NCBI RefSeq assembly: GCF_023703085.1
Contig: NZ_JAMQJY010000001.1
Span: 2,294,001 to 2,358,000, forward strand
Origin: Alkalicoccobacillus plakortidis
GTDB taxonomy: Bacteria > Bacillota > Bacilli > Bacillales > Bacillaceae_D
Direction: 5' to 3'
Length of the DNA stretch: 64,000 bases
Position numbers and translations under genes: made by a program. Shown here piece after piece: positions 28,222-36,985 of this stretch (its first letter is position 1; the number at the start of each line of letters is the position of its first letter). Below the pieces are notes generated by a model. That model saw nothing but the letters and a program-made list of their open reading frames with translations, was not told the origin of the DNA and searched no databases.

Positions 28222-28550
28222 GAATCAAGCCCCTCCATAAATAAGTTCATAATGTTCTTCATCTCGTGCCACTCATTCATTGTTTCTTTTAAATAGGCTT
28301 TGCCTAAAGTAGTGATGGAATAGTACTTTCGCTTTCCTCCTTGCGATTGCTCTCCAAAATACGATGTAATGAGCTCTTTCTTCTCTAATCTCTGAAATAC
28401 GGCGTAAAGTGTTGCTTCTTTTATTTCAAATTTCCCCTCAGTTCGTAGGCTAATTTCCTTGGAGATCTCATAGCCATATCGATCCTTTTCATAAACCAAA
28501 CGAAGAATAATCGAGTCAACATGCCCTCTTAATATGTCACTACGGATAAT
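28218..28550 (-). CDS. PadR family transcriptional regulator, probable ATT start
   Basis: A ~110-residue PadR-type winged-helix regulator. The helix-turn-helix has RYGYEISKEIS, and the wing reads ATLYAVFQRLEKKELITSYFGE with QGGKRKYYSIT, followed by the C-terminal dimer helix. The conserved first helix (IRSDILRGHVDSIILRLV) lies upstream of the first in-frame ATG (28499), so the true start must be earlier. The only well-placed codon is ATT at 28550, with AAGGTG four bases upstream. A consensus promoter and direct-repeat operator stand just upstream, which suggests autoregulation. Confidence 0.82.
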   Translation of the reverse strand: MIRSDILRGHVDSIILRLVYEKDRYGYEISKEISLRTEGKFEIKEATLYAVFQRLEKKELITSYFGEQSQGGKRKYYSITTLGKAYLKETMNEWHEMKNIMNLFMEGLDS

Positions 28551-28570
28551 TCGACACCTTCTTTCAAATT

Positions 28571-28632
28571 ACTCTGTCTGATAGAACTATATCTGATAGA
28601 GTAATCATAGAACGGATTATTCTATCTGTCAA
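28571..28632 (-). promoter_or_regulatory. Promoter and operator of the PadR-HAAS operon
   Basis: On the minus strand TTGACA (28627-28632), 17 bases and TATGAT (28604-28609) form a consensus sigma-A promoter. Just downstream lie two direct copies of TCTGATAGA (28577-28585 and 28592-28600, plus strand, 15-bp spacing), with the partly palindromic CTATCAGATATAG. This is a likely PadR operator blocking the promoter. Confidence 0.75.
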
Positions 28633-28883
28633 AGTAATTTTTAACCTAAAAATTTGTATTCAAACTATTTTACTTTTGCAACACACAAGCTTTCGTAATT
28701 AACCTTGAGTTTCCTTCACCATTTAATAAATGCTATCATTACACCTAACAATTAAATGACTGAGGGAGCAAATTCCCGGCAGAATTCTATTTTTGAGCAT
28801 GAAGTTTTCATTCTTGAAAACCCACATTCTATTTTTGTGCACACGTCAGCTTCTACTCAACAAATGCAAGGAGGATCCATTCG

Positions 28884-29231
28884 ATGTTTGCCTGTAAGGT
28901 CAGGTGCCGCACGACCGTTTTTATTAAATATGGAGAAGGCACCCCCACACTCGAATCAACAAAAGCTTTATTTAAACAGCTTCGAAAACAATCCAAGTTG
29001 ATATCGGTCAAAAAAATCTATGATTATAAACATTGGAAAAATGACTTTGGTGAAGTAGCAGCTACTCTTGAGGTTGATGTATTGGTCGAGCATGATCAAA
29101 ATGTGGACTATCTTTCTGATTATGAGTTACGAGCCTGTCGAGTTGTCCGTGAACAGTTTTTTACAGCTTGGTACGGCTATCCAGGCGTTAGACTCTCACC
29201 GTTATCAGCCTTTACGTGTGAGGGCTTTTAG
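28884..29231 (+). CDS. Hypothetical protein, 115 residues
   Basis: I do not recognise a family. ATG 28884 has a strong GGAGG eight bases upstream. The product is soluble, mixed alpha/beta by pattern, with two Cys in the first eight residues, a basic middle (FKQLRKQSKLISVKKIYDYKHW) and an acidic second half (LEVDVLVEHDQNVDYL), ending in the glycine/proline stretch WYGYPGVRLSPLSAF. The region 28633-28883 upstream holds no gene but two direct copies of ATTCTATTTTTG (about 28784 and 28828) that might be operators. It is transcribed alone. Confidence 0.6.
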   Translation: MFACKVRCRTTVFIKYGEGTPTLESTKALFKQLRKQSKLISVKKIYDYKHWKNDFGEVAATLEVDVLVEHDQNVDYLSDYELRACRVVREQFFTAWYGYPGVRLSPLSAFTCEGF

Positions 29232-29233
29232 GT

Positions 29234-29266
29234 AAAAAAAAGCAGCGAGCTAGTATGCCCGCTGCC
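29234..29266 (-). terminator. Terminator after the M48-ankyrin gene
   Basis: On the minus strand GCAGCGGGC and GCTCGCTGC form a stem with a short loop, followed by eight T. Confidence 0.85.
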
Positions 29267-29272
29267 TTGTAT

Positions 29273-30593
29273 TTATTCAGTTAATGCTTCTCGGAGTTCT
29301 TCTTCGGTTTCAACGTTTAATAAATTCATAGCACTATCTCCATCTAAATCTTCTAGTTCTGGATTTGCCCCATAATCTAATAGAAGTAACGCTCCATCTA
29401 AATAATCGTAATAAACAGCTGCAATTAATGGTGTGGTTTCACGTTCGTTCTCATGATTAGGATCTGCACCTGCTTCTAGCAAAATTCCAACGATTTCTGT
29501 ATTCCCATAAAAAACAGCATAGTGTAAAGCTGTTTCACCATATCCATCTTGATCGTTAAGATTTACTCCCGATTCAATTAAACGATTGACCTCGTCTAGA
29601 TCCTCCGCATTAACAGCATCCATTAATTCGGTTGTTTCATACTCATAAAAAGTATCATCATATTCACCAAATCCTATCTCTTCTTCAAGCTCAGTTATTA
29701 TACTCCCATATAACACAGTACCACCTGCCACACTTCCAATAATAGCAAAGTAAGCACCAATTGTTGCTGCACCAAGAATGAGCACTCCAACAACTACTTT
29801 TCCAGCATTTTCTGTATATATAGGTCTTGATGTTTCCCCCATAAATACACTGACTGATTGAATTCGTTTTGGTAGATTTGGGTGAGACGATAGAATTTCA
29901 CTTACCCATACCACTCCGTGCGATTCAGCTGAAATTTGTTCAACAAATGCATCCTCATTTACTTCTCGATATACTTGTTTTCCGACACTTAAAATCGTGA
30001 GTGCTCGTTTGGCTGCAGGTGCGTTGTTTATAATATATGCCGCTTCCCGATCACATGTATATTCACATGAACGGCTGTAGGCTTGTGCTAGAAAGGGGAT
30101 AAACTGAGCTTGGTGCGATTAAGATATTTTTCCACACATGGCGACGTTTCACGTGTGACAGCTCATGAGCAATAATAAAATCAAGCTCATCTTTGCCTTG
30201 TTCGCGTCCTAAATCAAAAATTTCTGAGTATAATACAACCATATTACGCCCCCAGAACCTTGTTGCAAAAGCATTTAGGATACCTTCTGATTGGATAACA
30301 AAGACATCGGGTACTTTTTGTAGTCCCATTTGCTCTGACATGACCTTTACTCGTTCATACACATCCGGAAACTGATTCTCACTAATGCGAACTCCGTTTC
30401 CTCGAATGGATCCTAGCATCGTCATATTTACAAAAAACATAAAAGCGAAGATAAATAAGGCAATTCCAATACCTATGATTGATATTGCCGCAATAACATA
30501 CACCAGTACACTAAAAATAATGGCTAATACAAAATAAATAGTTTCTCTTGATGAAGCGATATTCTGTTGGTTCAACTCTTTTTCCTCCTGCAA
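29273..30593 (-). CDS. M48 membrane metallopeptidase fused to ankyrin repeats, frameshifted
   Basis: One gene of ~439 residues once a single base at GCTTGG 30108-30113 is removed. Two N-terminal helices (~18-60) precede an HtpX/M48-type zinc peptidase domain with HELSH (His143, Glu144, His147) and the third ligand Glu177 in YSRSCEYTCDREA. A glycine-rich membrane segment follows (~VVVGVLILGAATIGAYFAIIG), then an acidic linker and about three ankyrin repeats (TELMDAVNAEDLDEVNRLI, GETALHYAVFYGNTEIVGIL, TTPLIAAVYYDYLDGALLLL). The fusion suggests a membrane protease whose substrate recruitment or regulation uses the ankyrin part. Its function is not known to me. A downstream terminator makes it monocistronic. 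Confidence 0.8.
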
Positions 30594-30683
30594 TTCCCTT
30601 AAAATAAATTTCTATTCTATCATAAGGTAAAGGGACGGAAAATAATAGATAATTTTGTCATGTGTTAGTTGGTTAAACCAATA

Positions 30684-32153
30684 TCAGTTACCTGAATGAT
30701 AGGTCTCGTAAAAGTAATTCATAAACCGTTCCTCTGGATCAAACTCTCTTTTTCTCTCAAAGAAGGTGTTGATCGTTGGGTAGGCTTGCTCTAATTGTCC
30801 CTTTTCAGGAAACGTTTGATAGGTTAAATAATATGTACCGTCTACTTCAATCGCAGCCTCAACCATTTGAATTGTCGCCTGCTCCATATGAGCCTTTCCC
30901 TCATCCGAAAGGGGATGATTAAATAGGAGAACAATGGCTAGCGTGTCTTCTCGGGCATAGTTCAAATAAGCTTCATGCTGCTCCGGTGTAAATCGTACTG
31001 TTGCGTTTAATAGATTTAACTCTTCATCTTCAACAATATCATTTAACTTCTCAACAAAGGTGGGAAACTCATTAACCGGTATAAAGTACTCCTGTAAGAT
31101 ATCTGTATCCTTAGTAGATTCATAGTCCAAAAACTTCACAGGTGGACGCATGGCATTATTTCGTGTGATGATCTGCACCTCGTCTGTATTTGAATATAAT
31201 TTTTGCTGTAAATACCAAACAGCATTTTTACCCCAGTCATATGATCGGGCAAGATCTAAGAAAAATTGATCACGTTTGATATTCTTCTCCTCCAGTAATG
31301 GCCATAATTCATCGGCGTCAGCACCTTGCGGATAGACTGGATCCTCCTCATCTATTTTATAAAAAGTCGTTGTGTACATTTCTTCAAATAGACTTCCTGG
31401 AGTCGCAGAGAGACGAGCAAAGTGCAGGCCGATGTCCTCCTGATTTTTGATGTGGTTGTTTATATAGGCTGGATATTCCTCGTAGGTAATCGATTCTGTT
31501 TTAGACATATATACATCATTATCCGTCAACTCAAGAGTTACATCTAAGATAACCCCAAACAAACCAAATCCACCAATAGCTAGCTCAAAAAGCTCTGCAT
31601 TTTCTTCTCTACTAACATGTTGAACAACTCCATCTCCATTTAAAAGCCTAAATGATTCTACAGTATCAATAATTGGACCAAATCTAGGATCACGGCCGTG
31701 AACATTCGAGCTTAACGATCCCCCAATTGTGAATATATTTGAGGACTGCATCACTTTAACAGATAATGCATAAGGGTTAATATACTCTTGAATCGCTTCC
31801 CATGTTATCCCGCTTTGAACGGTAATGGTTTTGCCTTCTTCGTCTAAAGAAAGAACCTGATCAAAACCCTTCATATTCAACCAGACAGAGTCTTCATAGA
31901 AGGCATGTCCACCCTGGCTATGTCTCGCTCCAGCAATAGAAACCTTAAGGTCTTGTCTTTTAGCCCTTAAAACAGCATCAATAAGTGCTTGTTCTTCTTT
32001 TCCTTCTACTATCTCTTGAACGTAAACTGACTGTAATCGGCTCACATCATTGATGAGATGGGGATTTTCCGTTGATTGATCTGAGGACGAAGAGATGATG
32101 AGTATAGTAAGAGCTAGTAACAAGCTCAGAGATGCAACATGTTTCTTTTTCAT
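30684..32153 (-). CDS. Exported FAD-binding oxidoreductase (FAD_binding_4 / aldonolactone oxidase-like)
   Basis: A 489-residue protein with an N-terminal export signal or membrane anchor (MKKKHVASLSLLLALTILI, no lipobox Cys). The PCMH-type FAD domain spans about 40-210: SIAGARHSQGGHAFYEDSV, the phosphate loop IFTIGGSLSSNVHGRDP and GGFGLFGVILDVTLEL. The C-terminal half resembles D-arabinono/gulono-lactone oxidases. The His in ARHSQGGH is a possible site for covalent flavin. It likely oxidises a sugar lactone, alcohol or cytokinin-like compound outside the cytoplasm; the substrate is unknown. GGGAGG precedes the ATG. Confidence 0.82.
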   Translation of the reverse strand: MKKKHVASLSLLLALTILIISSSSDQSTENPHLINDVSRLQSVYVQEIVEGKEEQALIDAVLRAKRQDLKVSIAGARHSQGGHAFYEDSVWLNMKGFDQVLSLDEEGKTITVQSGITWEAIQEYINPYALSVKVMQSSNIFTIGGSLSSNVHGRDPRFGPIIDTVESFRLLNGDGVVQHVSREENAELFELAIGGFGLFGVILDVTLELTDNDVYMSKTESITYEEYPAYINNHIKNQEDIGLHFARLSATPGSLFEEMYTTTFYKIDEEDPVYPQGADADELWPLLEEKNIKRDQFFLDLARSYDWGKNAVWYLQQKLYSNTDEVQIITRNNAMRPPVKFLDYESTKDTDILQEYFIPVNEFPTFVEKLNDIVEDEELNLLNATVRFTPEQHEAYLNYAREDTLAIVLLFNHPLSDEGKAHMEQATIQMVEAAIEVDGTYYLTYQTFPEKGQLEQAYPTINTFFERKREFDPEERFMNYFYETYHSGN

Positions 32154-32274
32154 TTAGAAAAGCCTCCCCCTTTATGACTCGCTTTCACACTTATGTAAAT
32201 AATACCATATCAACCATTATTAAATGGTTACTAGTTTGAGTAGACGGTTCGCTAAAATTTTGGTATATTTTTAA

Positions 32275-32295
32275 TGATAATGATTTTCATTATTA
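32275..32295. promoter_or_regulatory. Fur box
   Basis: A 21-bp sequence starting TGATAATGAT and ending CATTATTA closely fits the Bacillus Fur consensus (TGATAATNATTATCA overlaps). It lies 25 bases before the ribosome site of the siderophore-binding protein gene, so that gene should be induced by iron limitation. Confidence 0.8.
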
Positions 32296-32319
32296 TTTAC
32301 TTTAGGAGGAAAAAGATAG

Positions 32320-33295
32320 ATGACATCGACTAAATGGTTTTTAGGGCTACTCACTTTATGTATGGTTCTATTTGTTAGCGCATGCAATACAAATTCAGAT
32401 ACGGAAGACAAATCAGATGGGAACAATGAAACAGCTGAAGCGGAAACAAAGATCTTTGCATCTGAGAGCGGAGATGTAGAGATTCCAGGAAAAACCCGAA
32501 CGGATTGTAACAGACATCTACGCAGGAGAATTTTTCTCGGTAGGAGCAAACGTTGTTGGTGCAGGATCTTGGACCTTTGGAAACCCAATACTTGAAGAGC
32601 AGCTCGAGGATGTTACTGACATTGGTGATCCAGTGAATCTAGAGAGTGTCTTGGAATCAAAGCCTGATTTGATTGTGGTCATGAGTGATGATCAATATGA
32701 AGAGCTTTCACAAATTGCACCAACGATTGTTATTCCTTATAACACAACAACAAATATTCAAGATACCGTAGAGATGTTTGGCGAAATAGCTGGTGCCGAA
32801 GAAGAAGCTGATTCTTTTATAGCTGACTTTGAAGAGAAAGCGGCTCAAGCTCGTGAGGAAATTAATGGAGTGATTGATGAGGGTGCTACAGTTGGCATCT
32901 ATGAGATCACAGACCAAGGATCCTTCTGGGTGTTTGGAGAAAATGGCGGTCGTGGTGGACAAGCACTTTATAATGCCTTAGAACTAGAGGCACCCGCGTC
33001 TATAAAAGCTGACATTATCGAAACCGATGAGGTTAAAGAACTTTCGATGGAAGTTGTTCCTGAGTATGCCGCTGATTATATGTTTATCACAGACTATAAC
33101 CCAGACGGGACAAGTGACAGTCTCAATCAGTTTACAGAATCATCTATTTGGCAAGATTTAGAGGCTGTAAAGAACAATCGTGTCTTTGTGAATGATTTTG
33201 ATACCTTTTATCCTTATAATCCGATTTCTGTTTCCCATCAAATTGATTTATTTGTTGAGATGATTAAGGATCGTGCAGAGGAAAACGGCGAATAA
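32320..33295 (+). CDS. Iron-siderophore ABC importer binding lipoprotein, frameshifted
   Basis: About 324 residues: lipobox ending VSAC (Cys22), an acidic linker, then a FecB/FepB-type periplasmic binding domain (DIYAGEFFSVGANVVGAG, LESVLESKPDLIVV, WVFGENGGRGGQALYNAL, VFVNDFDTFYPYNPISV). It should bind a ferric siderophore, probably a citrate or hydroxamate type, for a permease encoded elsewhere. The frame breaks at about 32488-32494, within GGAAAAA; removing one base gives the usual VEIPEKPERIV or VEIPGKPERIV. This break is homopolymer-like, unlike the GCTTGG cases. A Fur box precedes it and a terminator follows. Confidence 0.85.
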
Positions 33296-33298
33296 GCA

Positions 33299-33337
33299 AA
33301 AGCGGGTGAGAGACTTACGTTTTCTCAGCCGCTTTTT
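33299..33337 (+). terminator. Probable terminator after the siderophore-binding protein
   Basis: AAGCGG-TGAGA pairs with TCTCA-CCGCTT with small bulges and is followed by five T. Confidence 0.65.
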
Positions 33338-33421
33338 CCCGTTCCTGTACAATGAACGGTGATTATTGTATGGTTAAGTCACTAAAATCATATGAACAAT
33401 CAATGCTAGGATGTGTGAGAG

Positions 33422-34129
33422 ATGCGAATTAACAAATTTATAAGTGAAACGGGCAAGTCTTCTAGGCGTGGTGCTGATAAACTCATTAACGATGGTCGAG
33501 TAAGCATTAACGGTAAAGTGGCAAAGCTCGGTGACCAAGTAAATCCAGGTGATCATGTTGTAGTAAACGGGGAAACGATTAATATCGTAAAAAACAATGT
33601 TTATATTGCCTTAAATAAACCAGTTGGAATTACGAGTACATCCGAGAAAAAGGTCAAAGGTAATATTATTGATCTTGTGAACCATCCGCTTAAGGTGAAT
33701 CACGTCGGTCGTTTGGACAAGGATTCAGAAGGCTTAATCCTACTGACAAATGACGGTGACATTGTAAACGAAATTCTTCGTGCGGAAAATCGCCATGAAA
33801 AAGAATACATCGTCTCAGTCGATAAACCAATCACTCCCGATTTTCTTAAGCAAATGGCAGAAGGTGTGAACATACTCGGAACCAAAACCTTGCCATGTGA
33901 GGTAACTCAGCTCTCCAAGTTTGAGTTCCAAATCATTTTGACACAAGGTCTAAACCGCCAAATCCGTAGAATGTGCGAAGAGTTAGGCTATGAAGTATAT
34001 CGCCTTCAACGCACACGCATCATGAATATTCATCTAAAAAACCTACCTGTCGGGCAATGGCGCGATCTAACAAAAAAAGAGCGGACGCAGCTTTTTAAAG
34101 AATTGGATTATGAGCCAAGGGATTGGTAA
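33422..34129 (+). CDS. rluF: 23S rRNA pseudouridine synthase, RluF type
   Basis: A 235-residue RsuA-family pseudouridine synthase: N-terminal S4 RNA-binding domain (RINKFISETGKSSRRGADKL, GRVSINGKVAKLGDQV), then the catalytic domain with Asp in HVGRLDKDSEGLILLTND and RQIRRMCEELGYEV. The GKSSRRGADKLI variant of S4 and the overall length fit RluF, which modifies U2604 of 23S rRNA, better than RluB or RsuA. The ribosome site before ATG 33422 is weak. A strong terminator follows. Confidence 0.87.
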   Translation: MRINKFISETGKSSRRGADKLINDGRVSINGKVAKLGDQVNPGDHVVVNGETINIVKNNVYIALNKPVGITSTSEKKVKGNIIDLVNHPLKVNHVGRLDKDSEGLILLTNDGDIVNEILRAENRHEKEYIVSVDKPITPDFLKQMAEGVNILGTKTLPCEVTQLSKFEFQIILTQGLNRQIRRMCEELGYEVYRLQRTRIMNIHLKNLPVGQWRDLTKKERTQLFKELDYEPRDW

Positions 34130-34134
34130 AAACA

Positions 34135-34173
34135 AAGTGAGCCAAGCGATATATCAATCGTTGGCTCACTTCT
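34135..34173. terminator. Bidirectional terminator with a CCAAGC irregularity
   Basis: AAGTGAGCCA pairs with TGGCTCACTT, and the stem continues to CGAT/ATCG. The left arm reads GCCAAGCGAT while the right arm would pair with GCCAACGAT or, with one G-T pair, GCCAGCGAT. The bulge lies exactly in a CCAAGC hexamer (34142-34147), the motif linked to the frame breaks. Confidence 0.85.
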
Positions 34174-34181
34174 TTTATAAC

Positions 34182-35189
34182 TTAAAAACCTTCTACAACA
34201 ACCTTACCAATCATACCCCCACTCTCGACCATTTTATGAGCTTCTTTGATTGTGCGCGCTTCAATAGGTGATAATGTCTCAGTTAAAGTAGTTTGTAAAT
34301 GCCCTTCTTCTATCAGCTTACTGACTTTGTTTAACAATTGATGCTGCTTACTCATATCGTCCGTTTCATACATCGCACGTGTAAACATAAACTCCCAAAC
34401 AAAAGTTGCGCTTTTACTTTTAAGTACATTCAGATCTAGTGGTTCTTTATTTTCAACAATTGAGCAGATTTTACCTTGAGGCTTGATAATCTCTGCTATG
34501 GCCTGCCAATGCTGATCCGTATTATTGAGGCATAGAATGTAATCAACCTCTGCATCCAGCTGTTCTTTTAAAGATTCATGATGATTCACTACGTTATCTG
34601 CTCCAAGCTTTTTCACCCAGGTGGAGGTTTCCTCACGTGATGCAGTAGCTGTAACTGTTAGTCCAGCCCATTTTGCAAGTTGAATCGCTATGGAACCGAC
34701 ACCACCTGCTCCTCCAATGATTAACAGATGGCTTTTCTTATTTATCTCGCTCGCTTCTGGATCAATAGCAAGTCGTTCAAATAATGCTTCCCAAGCTGTA
34801 ATCGTGGTTAACGGTAGGGCAGCTGCCTTGGCAAAACTGAGAGAGCTTGGTTTTTTACCAACAATTCGCTCATCCACAAGCTGATACTCGCTGTAAGAGC
34901 CAGACCTGGTAATACTGCCTGCATAATAAACCTCATCACCCACTTTAAATTCCGTACAACCTTCGCCAACTTCCTCCACAATACCACTAGCATCCCAACC
35001 AAGAATTCGAGGCTCTTCTTCAACCTCATCCTTCGGCGCACGTTGTTTTGTATCAACTGGATTCACAGAGATCGCATGTACTTTTACAAGCAGGTCGCAT
35101 CCTTTTGGTACGGGTCTTGCCATTTCTACATCTAGAAAACTCTCGTCATGTTCAATAGGTAAGTATCTTTTTAGTCCAACTGCTTTCAT
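34182..35189 (-). CDS. Zinc-free alcohol dehydrogenase / quinone oxidoreductase family protein
   Basis: A 335-residue medium-chain reductase: MKAVGLKRYLPIE at the start, LVKVHAISVNPVDTKQR, LGWDASGIVEEVGEG and the NADPH-binding LLIIGGAGGVGSIAIQLAKWAG. The zinc-ligand cysteines are absent, so it belongs to the QOR/ZADH-like group that reduces quinones or enones. ATG 35189 has AAAGGAG at good spacing. It follows the ZIP-like membrane protein gene by 29 bases on the same strand and is probably cotranscribed. Confidence 0.87.
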   Translation of the reverse strand: MKAVGLKRYLPIEHDESFLDVEMARPVPKGCDLLVKVHAISVNPVDTKQRAPKDEVEEEPRILGWDASGIVEEVGEGCTEFKVGDEVYYAGSITRSGSYSEYQLVDERIVGKKPSSLSFAKAAALPLTTITAWEALFERLAIDPEASEINKKSHLLIIGGAGGVGSIAIQLAKWAGLTVTATASREETSTWVKKLGADNVVNHHESLKEQLDAEVDYILCLNNTDQHWQAIAEIIKPQGKICSIVENKEPLDLNVLKSKSATFVWEFMFTRAMYETDDMSKQHQLLNKVSKLIEEGHLQTTLTETLSPIEARTIKEAHKMVESGGMIGKVVVEGF

Positions 35190-35218
35190 TTTAACGACTC
35201 CTTTGTATAAATCTGTTT

Positions 35219-35923
35219 TCACCAATTATAAATTGATTTCAGTGCAATAATTGCCGTTGCGTATACTAGCGCTGATATTAAAAAGGTTGGTAGATGTGCG
35301 TTTCTCTCGTTAGGAATTTCTTTGCTTATTACATTTAGAATCATTGCTCCAGAGGTGAACGCAATAAGCGAATCAACAAATAGTCCTGATGATGGACCTA
35401 TCACACCTATTATAGCTCCTATGAGTGTAGATCCGGCTAATATATAGCGTCCGACCTTCTTAAATAATCTCTGGTTTTCATGCCAAAGGTTATAGGAGAT
35501 CCCAATAAAATGCAACCCTACGGCCATTCCATAAAAAATAGCTTCAACTGCTTGAACATCTGATGAAAAAACGATGTACGTAACCATAAACGTATACAAA
35601 GCGAAAAATCCTACTTGCATATAATAAAAATGAGGGTGACCTTCTCCCTCCCTCGATGCGGCCAATTTATAGACGGCAAAATAAATTAAAAGCCCAATCA
35701 AACCAAGAAAATAAAGCTCAGAATCTAGAGCTAAGCTTCCACCAAGTTTACTCTGTTCCTCATGTAAGGTGGGCAGGATATACACAAAAACATACGAGAT
35801 TGCTACGCCTCCCGAAAGAGACAGCCACTTTTGCGTATGAAGCTTTGAAGATGAGATTAGTTGAAAGGCGAATAGTTGAATCAAGATAAAAAGGATCCCA
35901 ATTATTAAAGAGTCTACGGTCAA
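35219..35923 (-). CDS. Multi-pass membrane protein, ZIP-transporter-like
   Basis: A 234-residue protein with seven to eight hydrophobic segments. LSGGVAISYVFVYILPTLHEEQ in the second helix and GMAVGLHFIGISYNLWHEN with histidines in a later one recall the metal-site helices of ZIP permeases, and DSLIAFTSGAMILNVISKEIPNER the last part. The match is partial and the usual HxxPEG motif is not plain, so metal transport is uncertain. Translation starts at TTG 35923 with AGGAGG eight bases upstream. Confidence 0.65.
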   Translation of the reverse strand: MTVDSLIIGILFILIQLFAFQLISSSKLHTQKWLSLSGGVAISYVFVYILPTLHEEQSKLGGSLALDSELYFLGLIGLLIYFAVYKLAASREGEGHPHFYYMQVGFFALYTFMVTYIVFSSDVQAVEAIFYGMAVGLHFIGISYNLWHENQRLFKKVGRYILAGSTLIGAIIGVIGPSSGLFVDSLIAFTSGAMILNVISKEIPNERNAHLPTFLISALVYATAIIALKSIYNW

Positions 35924-36074
35924 TCGTCATTCCTCCTAATGGCTATACCCCTTTCATACCCTTGAATGCGAATGTATAACTTCCCAAATTGTAACAAGTT
36001 TTCTCCCTTTATCTCATATCTCAGTTGGACGAGCATATGCTTGTACAAAGCTTACTGAGAAAGGATCCGTACCT

Positions 36075-36975
36075 ATGTCCTTTGTAAAACCATCAACGAC
36101 TGCTTCTATGTATGCACTGCTCTCCATTAGCTTCTGGGGTGTTTCCTTTGTATCAACTAAAGCGGTTCTAGGTACTCTCGACCCCCTCACATTACTTGTT
36201 ATGCGGTTTGGAATTGGCGCGGTGTTTTTATTTATATTAATAGTCGCTCAAAAACATAGTCTGCGTATTCAATTCAGCTATCTTCCACACCTTTTGATCC
36301 TTGGCGTATTAGGTGTGTTTGTGCATCAACTCATCCAAGCCTCCGCACTCTTAACCATTGATGCAACAGATGCAGGCTGGATGATCTCATTTTCACCCAT
36401 TTTTACAGTGGTTCTTTCCATCCTGTTTCTTCATGAACGAGTAACGATTTTCAAGGTCAGTGGGATGTTGCTCGCAGTAATCGGTGTCCTGTTCATTACA
36501 ACTGCTTGGACCTGACCGCTCTCTCTCGTTTGGACTTCATATTGGTTATTTCCTCATGCTACTCAGTACCTTTAATTGGGCTGTGTATTCTATTTTGCTG
36601 AAAAAGTTGCAGATTCCTATGCCTTCTATAGTCATTACCTTTTATATGTGTACGATTGGTTTCCTGTTCACACTGCCATTTATCATTCGAAATAATGGAT
36701 GGGAAGCCCTTCCTCTTCTATCTGAGTCCGAGTGGATCCACCTACTTTTTCTTGGTGTCTTTGTTTCAAGTGTCTCCTATTGGTTTTGGGCAAAATCACT
36801 TGAAGTCATGGAGGCTTCAAAGGTCTCGGTCTTTCTTTATCTCGAGCCACTAACAACACTTATCGCAGCAGTGTTCCTTTTAAACGAACAGATTTTACTC
36901 ATAAGTGTACTTGGTGGCTTCATAATTATCTTAGGAGTGGTCTTAGTTAATCGACCGGTGTCATCAAACCGATAA
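36075..36975 (+). CDS. EamA/DMT family transporter, frameshifted
   Basis: About 299 residues, ten helices in two EamA repeats: MYALLSISFWGVSFVSTKAVLG and LEPLTTLIAAVFLLNEQIL mark the two halves. DMT carriers export amino acids or other metabolites. The frame breaks at GCTTGG 36504-36509 between the repeats; dropping one base gives ITTAGPDRSLSFGLHIGYF. The cysteine dioxygenase gene starts eleven bases after its stop with GGAGG, so cotranscription suggests export of a cysteine-related compound (inference). Confidence 0.83.
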
Positions 36976-36985
36976 GGAGGTTTTC

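Noticed and set aside
28756..29001. An 81-residue frame beginning upstream of the 115-residue gene
   Set aside because: It has only a weak site, overlaps the 115-residue gene in another frame and has no recognisable features.
18426..36509. Programmed ribosomal frameshifting as explanation of the frame breaks
   Set aside because: The sites lack a slippery heptamer with a downstream pseudoknot, occur in unrelated metabolic genes, and one sits in a noncoding terminator.
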